This document shows, piece after piece, positions 1-5,889 of a DNA stretch of 6,668 bases. The stretch is from assembly GCA_946885755.1 (NCBI GenBank), contig CAMPHB010000075.1, forward strand, positions 1-6,668, in the 5' to 3' direction. Position 1 is the stretch's first letter, and every line of letters starts with the position of its first letter. The notes below the pieces were generated by a model that ran no database searches, was not told the DNA's origin, and worked only from the letters and a program-made list of their open reading frames with translations. The DNA is from an uncultured Methylophaga sp. Lineage in GTDB: Bacteria; Pseudomonadota; Gammaproteobacteria; Nitrosococcales; Methylophagaceae. Made by a program: the position numbers and the translations under genes.

Positions 1-74
1 TTCTCAGGAATTAACTTAAATTTACTCGTTAAAAGTCATCTCTTTGCCATTTAACCAGCGTTTTTTAGTTGGGC

Positions 75-80
75 ATTATA
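75..80 (-). promoter_or_regulatory. candidate -10 box pointing off the left edge
   Basis: The minus strand reads TATAAT exactly, followed by GCCCAA. The best -35 candidates (TTATGA or TATGAA at 17-18 bp) are poor. It could serve a minus-strand gene beginning to the left of the window, but no start codon with clear coding sequence is visible in the remaining 74 bases. Confidence 0.25.
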
Positions 81-82
81 GC

Positions 83-99
83 GCAGCACAGCTGCTTTT
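83..99 (+). terminator. weak hairpin with short T-run
   Basis: GCAGC (83-87) pairs with GCTGC (91-95) around ACA, followed by TTTT (96-99). The geometry is that of a small plus-strand terminator, perhaps for a gene ending left of the window and convergent with aroG. The stem is only five base pairs, so this is tentative. Confidence 0.3.
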
Positions 100-158
100 C
101 ATAAGGCAAAATACTGATTTACTTATTTAAAATACGTATTAGGCAGGAAGTTTTGCTG

Positions 159-179
159 GCCTGAAAAATCAAACCAGGC
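159..179 (-). terminator. possible weak terminator hairpin after aroG
   Basis: Seven bases beyond the aroG stop, GCCTG and CAGGC form a five-pair stem around an 11-base A/T-rich loop; an alternative bulged stem uses the flanking TTTGC/GCAAA. No strong U-tract follows on the minus strand. It is the only terminator-like element in the 185 bases after the gene. Confidence 0.25.
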
Positions 180-185
180 AAAGTT

Positions 186-1253
186 TTAAGCTTGCTGTTG
201 AAGCTGGCGACGGGCACGTACTGCCGCAGCCAGTTCCCGCAATAACGGTTCGCTGTCATCCCAGGCCATACAGGCATCGGTAATACTTTGTCCGTAAACC
301 AGCGGCTTACCGGGTTCGGCATTTTGCCGGCCGCCCACCAGGTTACTTTCCAGCATCAGTCCGACAATACGGGCATCCCCAGCAGCAACTTGCGCGGCTA
401 CATCACGGCAGACCGTTTCCTGCTGGATATGATTTTTGCCGCTATTGGCGTGACTGCAATCAACCATTAATCTGACCGGCTGCCCACTGCGGCCAATCAC
501 TTCAGCGGCATCGTTAATACTGCCGGCATCGTAGTTAGGCTGTTTGCCGCCACGCAAAATCACGTGACAATCAGGATTACCGGTGGTGGAAAAAATCGCT
601 GAATGACCGGTTTTGGTCACCGACATGAAATGATGTGGTTTTGATGCAGACAGGCAGGCATCAACGGCAATTTGCAGGCCGCCATCAGTGGCATTTTTAA
701 AACCCACCGGGCAGGATAAACCCGACGCCAGTTCACGATGCGCCTGACTTTCGGTGGTACGTGCGCCAATCGCACCCCACGACACCAGATCCGCAATGTA
801 CTGAGGGCTGATTAAATCCAGATATTCGGTGGCTGCCGGCACCCCCATTTCAGCAAGATCCAGCAACAATTTACGGGCGATGTGCAGACCGTCATTGATT
901 TTGAAACTGCCATCGAGGTAAGGATCGTTAATCAGGCCTTTCCAGCCGACTACCGAACGCGGTTTTTCAAAATACACCCGCATAATAATGTGCAGATCGT
1001 CAGCCAGTTCATTCATCAATGGTTTCAGACGATTGGCGTAATCGCGGGCGGCGTTGGGGTCATGAATCGAGCAGGGGCCGATGATCACAATCAGCCGATC
1101 ATCACGCTGATGCAAAATCGCCTGCGTGGCACTACGGGCGTTAAACACCGTCTCCGAAGCCGGTTCGGTGATAGGGAGTTGTTCATGCAATTGTGCTGGC
1201 GGCAGGACTTCCTGAATGCCAACAATGCGTAAATCATCTGTGCTGTAGAGCAT
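186..1253 (-). CDS. aroG: 3-deoxy-7-phosphoheptulonate (DAHP) synthase, class I, AroG-type
   Basis: Condenses phosphoenolpyruvate with erythrose 4-phosphate in the first step of the shikimate pathway, in the cytoplasm. At 355 residues it matches the E. coli AroG/AroF/AroH size and aligns without visible gaps through the catalytic core. The AroG metal ligands fall at identical positions (C61 in GPCSIHD, H268 in CSHAN, E302 in LES, D326 in ITDAC), as do substrate-binding R92, K97, R165, K186 and R234. The N-terminal STDDLRI resembles the E. coli effector-binding arm. P150 and S180 are present, and the SVTKTGHSAI segment is closest to the Phe-sensitive AroG. AroH has Gly in the equivalent of the SPQ motif, so a Trp-sensitive type is unlikely; Tyr sensitivity is not excluded. 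The start is set by the conserved arm, because no good SD precedes it. It is a single gene, transcribed away from the MaoC gene. Confidence 0.96.
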   Translation of the reverse strand: MLYSTDDLRIVGIQEVLPPAQLHEQLPITEPASETVFNARSATQAILHQRDDRLIVIIGPCSIHDPNAARDYANRLKPLMNELADDLHIIMRVYFEKPRSVVGWKGLINDPYLDGSFKINDGLHIARKLLLDLAEMGVPAATEYLDLISPQYIADLVSWGAIGARTTESQAHRELASGLSCPVGFKNATDGGLQIAVDACLSASKPHHFMSVTKTGHSAIFSTTGNPDCHVILRGGKQPNYDAGSINDAAEVIGRSGQPVRLMVDCSHANSGKNHIQQETVCRDVAAQVAAGDARIVGLMLESNLVGGRQNAEPGKPLVYGQSITDACMAWDDSEPLLRELAAAVRARRQLQQQA

Positions 1254-1288
1254 AAGCGATGACGCCCGGGGTCAAAATTAAAGCCGCA

Positions 1289-1294
1289 ATTGTA
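1289..1294 (-). promoter_or_regulatory. candidate -10 box for the DAHP synthase gene
   Basis: The minus strand reads TACAAT here, five of six matches to TATAAT, which would give a leader of roughly 30 nt before the aroG start. No convincing -35 hexamer lies 16-18 bases upstream. A small inverted repeat (GCCT/AGGC around TGTTT, 1302-1314) sits just upstream and could be a protein site. I looked for a TyrR-like box (TGTAAA-N6-TTTACA) and saw none. The call rests on one hexamer and its position. Confidence 0.3.
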
Positions 1295-1460
1295 CCTGCT
1301 GCGCCTTGTTTAGGCTATGACAGGCATTGATGCCATCGCGGTTTTTTTCAATGACAGCAAGTGGCTGCGTCAATAGTAGCTGGCACGTTAACTGCTACAA
1401 ACATTATATAGCGAACCAATGCTGTCAGATTTTCGTCAATCAGCTATATTGGACCACGGA

Positions 1461-1465
1461 AGGAG
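1461..1465 (+). promoter_or_regulatory. ribosome binding site deciding the MaoC start
   Basis: AGGAG, within GGAAGGAG, ends five bases before the ATG at 1471. It supports a 226-residue protein over the 274-residue reading from 1327. Confidence 0.8.
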
Positions 1466-1470
1466 CAGTT

Positions 1471-2151
1471 ATGCGTTTAGTTGAATCACTAAAACACGGG
1501 CAGGAAAAAATCGAATCCATGAATGCCGGACTGCGGCTGAAAGTGGAGGCGACCCTGCGCGAATGGCCCCAGCGGCTGAATCGCACCTTAACCGATATGC
1601 GTAATTTATCGCTGCCGTGGGGCCAATTGTGGTTTTGGCAGGATGATCCGGCGGCGGCGCAACATGCACAGTTAGATCCGCAGCAGGCGATGGATCTGGT
1701 GCAGGCACGTTTACAACAACAAATGCATGGCACCGTTGATATTGGCGAATGGTTTACCGTTAATCAAAAAAGTATTGACCGTTTCGCGGCAGTGACCGGT
1801 GATCAGCAATGGATCCACACGGATCCGCAACGGGCGGCGCTGGAATCACCGTTTAAATCAACCGTTGCCCACGGTTTTTTGACACTGTCTTTGATCCCTC
1901 TGCTGACCGACAGTGTGGACCCGCACAATAATCCCTATCCGGAAGCCAAAATGGTGGTCAATACCGGTCTTGAACAAGTGCGTTTTCTGGCACCGGTCAA
2001 ACCCGGTATGCGGATCCGCGCCTGCAGCAAAATCACTGAGCTGCGGCCGGCAAAGCGGTCGATAGAACTGGTTCGCGAAGTGACTATCGAAATTGAAAAC
2101 AGTAAACGTCCTGCCTGCGTCGCCGCTTTGGTTTTACGTTTGTATTTCTGA
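1471..2151 (+). CDS. MaoC-family hydratase/dehydratase with N-terminal extension
   Basis: This is a probable (R)-specific enoyl-CoA hydratase or related acyl-thioester dehydratase with a hot-dog fold. Residues about 88-226 form the MaoC domain. It contains TGDQQWIHTDP (109-119), with D111 and H116 at the Asp-x4-His spacing of the PhaJ catalytic pair, and the second hydratase element VAHGFLTLSL (132-141). Substrate chain length cannot be read from sequence. The ATG at 1471 is chosen because AGGAG lies at 1461-1465, five bases upstream; the frame opens further up to 1327, but that stretch has no SD and is low-complexity. Oddly, residues 1-87 are extra relative to compact PhaJ proteins. They are polar and helix-prone (residues 1-45), then Trp-rich (W32, W50, W54, W56), then Gln/Ala-rich. 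The gene stands alone, divergent from aroG and convergent with nhaD. Confidence 0.88.
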   Translation: MRLVESLKHGQEKIESMNAGLRLKVEATLREWPQRLNRTLTDMRNLSLPWGQLWFWQDDPAAAQHAQLDPQQAMDLVQARLQQQMHGTVDIGEWFTVNQKSIDRFAAVTGDQQWIHTDPQRAALESPFKSTVAHGFLTLSLIPLLTDSVDPHNNPYPEAKMVVNTGLEQVRFLAPVKPGMRIRACSKITELRPAKRSIELVREVTIEIENSKRPACVAALVLRLYF

Positions 2152-2153
2152 AT

Positions 2154-3638
2154 CTAGCCGATTGGCACGCCGTTAAATAAGTCGGCATTCAGCCACAAAT
2201 GCACCCAGATACTGGCGGCATAACCCAGGGCAATCGCCCATATCCACTTCAAATGGGCGAAGAAAGTATAGATACCGCGCGCTTGTCCCATGACGGCTAC
2301 GCCCGCAGCCGAGCCGATGGATAACAGCGAACCACCAACACCGGCGGTTAACGTGACCAGCAACCATTGGCCCTGACTCATTTCCGGCATCATCGACAAT
2401 ACCGCAAACATCACCGGAATATTATCAATCACCGCTGAAATCAGACCGATCAGAATATTGGCATTGGTAGCACCGAGATCGCCATACAGCAATTGCGAAC
2501 CAACACTCAGATAGCCAATAGTGCCAAGCCCGCCAACACAGAGAATAATGCCGTAGAAAAACATCAGTGTGTCCCACTCGGCTTGTTGCAGTTGTTTGAA
2601 AATATTGAAAGGTGCCCGGGCCTGCGTTTCATCCTGCAGGTTAAATGGCGTTTCACCGTCGGTTTCCTGCCGGCTGAGCTGTTTTTTGTCACGCATTTTC
2701 AATACATAACCGTACAATTTCAAAAAGCCCAGACCGGTCATCATGCCCAGAACCGGCGGTAAATGCAGATAGTGATGGCCGGCAGCAGCCATAAAAATTG
2801 TCAGCACAAACAAACCGATAACAACAAATGCACCCGGTTTCAGTTGTATATCTTCATGCACCGGCAACGCTGCTACATTTCGGATTGCCAAAGACATAAT
2901 CACAGCCGGGATCAGCCAGTTAACCAATGACGGCACAAACAAAGCAAAGAATTCAGTAAAGTCCAGCACACCTTTTTGCCAGACCATCAGCGTGGTGATA
3001 TCACCAAACGGGCTGAATGCACCGCCGGCATTGGCGGCAATAACGATATTGATACAGGCGATGGCAATAAATTTATGATTACCGGCCGCGACGGTCAGGA
3101 CGACGGTCGCCATCAAAAGGGCAGTGGTCAGGTTGTCGGCCACCGGCGAAATGAAAAATGCCATCAGGCCAGTCAGCCAGAACACACTACGCAGGGTAAA
3201 TCCCTGATTAACCAGCCAGCCGCGAATACCATCAAACACACCACGTTCGCCCATGGTGTTAATAAAAGTCATGGCAGCCAGCAAAAACAGAAATAATTCA
3301 GCGTATTCCAGCAGATTATGGCGGATCATGGTGGCCGCCGTATCATGAAATACCGGATCAGTTTGTTGCGCGTATATGACGGCAATCAGCGCCCAAATCA
3401 AACCGGCGGCAACAATGACCGGCTTGGATTTACGCATATGGATTTCTTCTTCGAGGATCACGAGCGCGTAAGCAACGAAGAAAATCGCCAGCGCCGCAAA
3501 GCCCACCCAGTGCTGCGTCAAATCCAGCAGGGCTACGGAAGTTTCAGCGCTATGGCCTGTCAGTGGCAGTAATAATAAGCCGAAAAAAAACGCCCATTGC
3601 GCGCTGAACCGGGCGCGCAGCCCTAAAAAGTGGATCAT
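2154..3638 (-). CDS. nhaD: NhaD-type sodium:proton antiporter
   Basis: Inner-membrane antiporter of the ion transporter superfamily that exports Na+ (often also Li+) in exchange for H+, supporting salt and alkali tolerance. From the start at 3638 it has 494 residues. Residues 1-31 look like a cleavable signal peptide: RAR near residues 8-10, a hydrophobic core at about 15-27, and a GHSA end. About 12-13 hydrophobic segments follow. NhaD hallmarks are visible: SPVADNLTTALL (164-175), GGAFSPFGDITTLM (205-218) and AVIDNIPVMFAV (402-413), with conserved polar residues inside membrane spans. A charged loop (about 313-355) separates the two halves. An upstream ATG at 3659 adds seven residues but lacks an SD, whereas AGGG lies seven bases before the ATG at 3638. 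It is the third gene in line after the kinase and phosphatase, 66 bases beyond the phosphatase stop. Co-transcription is possible but unproven. Confidence 0.95.
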   Translation of the reverse strand: MIHFLGLRARFSAQWAFFFGLLLLPLTGHSAETSVALLDLTQHWVGFAALAIFFVAYALVILEEEIHMRKSKPVIVAAGLIWALIAVIYAQQTDPVFHDTAATMIRHNLLEYAELFLFLLAAMTFINTMGERGVFDGIRGWLVNQGFTLRSVFWLTGLMAFFISPVADNLTTALLMATVVLTVAAGNHKFIAIACINIVIAANAGGAFSPFGDITTLMVWQKGVLDFTEFFALFVPSLVNWLIPAVIMSLAIRNVAALPVHEDIQLKPGAFVVIGLFVLTIFMAAAGHHYLHLPPVLGMMTGLGFLKLYGYVLKMRDKKQLSRQETDGETPFNLQDETQARAPFNIFKQLQQAEWDTLMFFYGIILCVGGLGTIGYLSVGSQLLYGDLGATNANILIGLISAVIDNIPVMFAVLSMMPEMSQGQWLLVTLTAGVGGSLLSIGSAAGVAVMGQARGIYTFFAHLKWIWAIALGYAASIWVHLWLNADLFNGVPIG

Positions 3639-3645
3639 CGTTGAA

Positions 3646-3649
3646 CCCT
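3646..3649 (-). promoter_or_regulatory. SD-like site favouring the internal nhaD start
   Basis: On the minus strand AGGG (in GCAGGGTT) lies seven bases before the ATG at 3638. The longer start at 3659 is preceded by an A/T-rich stretch without purine-rich complementarity. This favours 3638, and it also places the basic signal-peptide head close to the N-terminus. Confidence 0.55.
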
Positions 3650-3704
3650 GCGACTGCATTAAAAGCGCTTAATCATACGCCGTGGCATACGAATGACAAG
3701 CGGT

Positions 3705-4175
3705 TTAACGCATGACTTTCTGATAGAAACCGTTTGCAGCATCGGTCACCAGATCAAACACATGATCAAAACCTTGTGGGCCGCCATAATAGGGATCGGG
3801 CACATCATGTTCAGTGCGCTGTGGTGCATAGTCCAGAAACAACTGCACTTTATGCTGATGCTCTGGTGGACAGGCCGCTTGCAGGATTTGCAGATTATCG
3901 GTGTCCATTGCCAGAATATAGTCAAACGCTTCAAAGTCAGCAGTCGAAAATTTACGGGCGCGGATAAACGATAAATCAATGCCGCGGGCCCGGGCCGTTT
4001 GCTGAGCGCGGCTGTCAGGTGGTTCACCAACGTGATAGGCATGGGTGCCGGCAGAATCGACCTCAAAGTGATTTAAGCTGTCTTTTTGTTTGAGCAAATG
4101 CAAAAACACCCCTTCAGCGGTAGGCGATCGACAAATATTGCCCATACAGACAAATAACACTTTGATTTGACGCAT
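3705..4175 (-). CDS. low-molecular-weight protein-tyrosine phosphatase family protein
   Basis: Cytoplasmic phosphatase of 156 residues, the usual family length. The P-loop is VCMGNICRSPTAEG: nucleophile C10, then x5, R16 and S17. A second P-loop cysteine, C15, corresponds to the one known to form a protective disulfide in LMW-PTPs. The general acid is D127 in VPDPYYGG (125-132), followed by the usual FDHVFDLV segment. Family members hydrolyse phosphotyrosine through a cysteinyl-phosphate. Human LMW-PTP-A was also identified as a protein ribulosamine-5-phosphatase. No tyrosine kinase or capsule gene is nearby. Instead the start codon lies two bases after the stop of a fructosamine-kinase family gene, with AAAGG inside that gene's last codons as SD, implying translational coupling. 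The context therefore favours a role in repairing glycated protein over phosphotyrosine signalling; this role is inference. Confidence 0.95.
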   Translation of the reverse strand: MRQIKVLFVCMGNICRSPTAEGVFLHLLKQKDSLNHFEVDSAGTHAYHVGEPPDSRAQQTARARGIDLSFIRARKFSTADFEAFDYILAMDTDNLQILQAACPPEHQHKVQLFLDYAPQRTEHDVPDPYYGGPQGFDHVFDLVTDAANGFYQKVMR

Positions 4176-4177
4176 AT

Positions 4178-5065
4178 TTAACCTTTTACCTCTGCTAATA
4201 ACTGACGGGTCATGGATTCTGCCTGACCGAGATAACCACCGCCAAACAGGTTGAGATGGTTGAGAATATGATAAAGGTTATACAGCGTTTTTCGCACGCT
4301 ATAGCCACTATCAATTGGTTTTACCGACCGGTAGGCCGCAAAAAAATCACCACCAAAACCGCCGAATAATTCGGTCATGGCCAGATCAGCCTCACTGTCG
4401 CCGTAATAACAGGCCGGATCAAAAATCACCGGCTGGCCCAGATCATCAGCGGCGGCATTGCCGCCCCATAAATCGCCATGTAATAACGATGGCTGCGGCT
4501 GATAATCAGAAAAAAAGGCGGGCACAACATCAATCAGCCGTTCGCCGTTTTTCTGCAAACTACCTGCAAAACCATGACGCGCAGCAAGCTGATACTGATG
4601 TGCCAGCCGCTGGTGTTGCCAGAATGTCACCCAGTCGGTTTGCCGGTCATTGGGCTGATGAGTACTGCCAATGGTGTTATCCATCGACCAGCCAAAATAA
4701 GGTTGAGGTGCTGCATGCAGCTGCGCCAGTTGTTCTCCCAGCAGATGCGCTGCCTTACCACGCAAACCGCCCAGCGGAATATATTCCAACACCAGAAAAC
4801 TGTCGCTGGCGGTGCGGCCATGGCAAATCACCGCCGGCACTTTTACGGCACCAATCGCCGCCATTTCCTGCAAACCCTGGGCTTCAGCAGCAAACATGTC
4901 ACTGAGATCAGGACGATTTACTTTGACAAAAAACTGTCCGGCAGGGGTGTCCAGCATATACGCACTGTTAATACAGCCGCCGCCAATACTGCGATTGTTA
5001 AAAGGCTGGCAGTTTTCGCCGGTGGCCAGTTCAATTTCTGTGATGATCGCTGCTAAATCTGCCAT
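4178..5065 (-). CDS. fructosamine/ketosamine 3-kinase family protein
   Basis: Likely phosphorylates ketoamine adducts on glycated proteins at the sugar 3-OH, which destabilises the adduct and frees the amine. Its 295 residues are typical (E. coli YniA and human FN3K are similar in size). Visible elements, in order: the glycine-rich loop SIGGGCINSAY (26-36), Lys in FVKVN (K48), the helix glutamate in AAEAQGL (E61), hinge VLEYIPLGG (92-100), catalytic loop LLHGDLWGGN (194-203, D198 and N203), metal-binding IFDPACYYGD (214-223, D216), then the family-specific TELFGGFGGDFFAAY and YNLYHILNHLNLFGGGY (262-278). C31 lies in the P-loop where plant and human homologues have a redox-active cysteine. The ATG at 5065 has GGGAG about eight bases upstream. 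Bacterial members studied act on ribulosamines and erythrulosamines better than fructosamines. It is first gene of an operon with the phosphatase, divergent from rpiA. Family assignment is sure; the substrate is not. Confidence 0.94.
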   Translation of the reverse strand: MADLAAIITEIELATGENCQPFNNRSIGGGCINSAYMLDTPAGQFFVKVNRPDLSDMFAAEAQGLQEMAAIGAVKVPAVICHGRTASDSFLVLEYIPLGGLRGKAAHLLGEQLAQLHAAPQPYFGWSMDNTIGSTHQPNDRQTDWVTFWQHQRLAHQYQLAARHGFAGSLQKNGERLIDVVPAFFSDYQPQPSLLHGDLWGGNAAADDLGQPVIFDPACYYGDSEADLAMTELFGGFGGDFFAAYRSVKPIDSGYSVRKTLYNLYHILNHLNLFGGGYLGQAESMTRQLLAEVKG

Positions 5066-5105
5066 TTTAATACTCCCGATTTGGTCCCGACTTTGTCATA
5101 GCCAC

Positions 5106-5133
5106 ATGATAAGCTGTGAAAAATATTTGCCAA
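5106..5133 (-). promoter_or_regulatory. sigma70-type promoter for the kinase-phosphatase operon
   Basis: On the minus strand TTGGCA (5133-5128) and TATCAT (5111-5106) each match the -35 and -10 consensus at five of six positions, with a 16-bp spacer. Transcription would start near 5098, giving a leader of about 30 nt before the ATG at 5065. The -35 box lies within 20 bp of the rpiA start codon, so the two divergent genes share the same control region. Confidence 0.6.
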
Positions 5134-5151
5134 CCTGACAGGAGTGTTCGG

Positions 5152-5847
5152 ATGTCATCAACAACGCCTTTAAATCCCAAGCAAATGGTGGCAGCTACTG
5201 CTGCCGAAATGGTTGAAAACGGCATGATAGTTGGCCTTGGCACCGGTTCGACGGCCAATCTCTTTATCGATGCACTGGCCAGTCGTTGCCGGGAGCAGGA
5301 ATTACAACTCAGGGTAGTGGCCAGTTCGGTTATCAGCCATAACCGCGCTATGCAGGCCGGACTCAGTGTGATGAGCATTAATCAGCTGACGGGGCTGGAT
5401 TTGTATGTTGACGGTGCTGACGAAGTGGCCGCTGACTTAAGTCTGCTCAAAGGTCGCGGTCAGGATCTGGTGCTTGAGAAAATTCTGGCCCATCACGCCG
5501 ATCAGTTTGTGGTGCTGGTTGATGACAGCAAAATGGTCAACACCATTGGGGATAAACATCCGATTCCGGTCGAGGTTAATCCGGATAGCTGGCAACTGGT
5601 GCAGACTGCGCTGCAACAGGCTGGCGGCCATGGTGAGCTGCGCATGAATGCAGCCGGTGACAATGTGTTTTTCACTGCGGCAGGTTCACTGGTGCTGGAT
5701 ATGCAGTTCAGCGATATCAGTGTTAAAACGCTGGACCGGTTGTTATCGTCGCTGCCGGGTGTGGTTGAGCACGGTATTTTTTACCAACTGGCCAGTGATG
5801 TGCTGATTGGCCGTGCCGAGGGTGTTGAGCACTTGACCGCGGATTAA
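5152..5847 (+). CDS. rpiA: ribose-5-phosphate isomerase A (divergent active-site loop)
   Basis: Interconverts ribose 5-phosphate and ribulose 5-phosphate in the pentose phosphate pathway. At 231 residues it is near the RpiA norm (219 in E. coli). Conserved features: the phosphate-binding GLGTGSTANLFIDAL (28-42), VDGADE (86-91) with D87 and D90 matching E. coli D81 and D84, K100 matching K94, E109 matching E103, DDSK (124-127), PIPVEV (137-142), and the C-terminal PGVVEHGIF (202-210). Unusual: the KGGGAALTREK loop of E. coli reads KGRGQDLVLEK (100-110), losing a glycine, the small Ala pair and the Arg before the catalytic Glu. The Ser/Thr-rich segment after the first strand also differs (ASSVISHNRA). 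The ATG at 5152 has AGGAG at 5140-5144; an in-frame GTG at 5116 adds twelve residues without SD or homology. Divergent from the kinase operon. Isomerase activity is likely, but a specialised paralogue is possible. Confidence 0.88.
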   Translation: MSSTTPLNPKQMVAATAAEMVENGMIVGLGTGSTANLFIDALASRCREQELQLRVVASSVISHNRAMQAGLSVMSINQLTGLDLYVDGADEVAADLSLLKGRGQDLVLEKILAHHADQFVVLVDDSKMVNTIGDKHPIPVEVNPDSWQLVQTALQQAGGHGELRMNAAGDNVFFTAAGSLVLDMQFSDISVKTLDRLLSSLPGVVEHGIFYQLASDVLIGRAEGVEHLTAD

Positions 5848-5854
5848 GGGTAAA

Positions 5855-5889
5855 GGCAGCAGTGCCTGAGCACTGCTGCCGGCGTGTTT
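5855..5889 (+). terminator. hairpin terminator of rpiA, shared with the convergent peroxiredoxin gene
   Basis: A perfect 11-bp stem (5855-5865 with 5870-5880, GGCAGCAGTGC/GCACTGCTGCC) closes on a CTGA tetraloop, eight bases after the rpiA stop. On the plus strand the T-rich tract TTTATTTTTT follows after GGCGTG, and most of it is the reversed stop and last two Lys codons of the peroxiredoxin gene. Read from the minus strand, the same stem is followed only by TTTACCC, so termination that way would be weaker. Confidence 0.8.

Noticed and set aside
1..120. End of a gene or an RNA gene at the left edge
   Set aside because: All plus-strand frames stop within about 55 bases and no recognisable protein end or tRNA-like fold could be seen.
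186..1253. Trp-sensitive (AroH-type) DAHP synthase
   Set aside because: AroH has Gly where this protein has Pro in SPQ (P150), and the SVTKTGHSAI segment is AroG-like.
1322..1350. GGCATTGATGCC followed by a T7 run as a terminator or attenuator
   Set aside because: The stem is only four pairs and is separated from the T-run by CATCGCGG; nothing on the plus strand upstream needs terminating, and aroG reads the other way.
1327..1470. 48-codon N-terminal extension of the MaoC gene
   Set aside because: No SD before 1327, residue make-up unlike protein (several Cys, no domain), while an excellent AGGAG precedes the ATG at 1471.
3705..4175. Wzb-type phosphatase of a capsule or exopolysaccharide system
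   Set aside because: No tyrosine kinase, outer-membrane export or glycosyltransferase gene is nearby; the tight partner is the ketosamine-kinase homologue.
4315..4905. 196-codon open frame on the plus strand inside the kinase gene
   Set aside because: Antisense to a clear kinase with all motifs; its translation is rich in Arg, His, Gln and Pro with no motif, typical of a shadow frame.
5116..5151. GTG-initiated 12-residue extension of RpiA
   Set aside because: It overlaps the promoter region, lacks an SD and does not match the family N-terminus; AGGAG at 5140-5144 fits the ATG at 5152.
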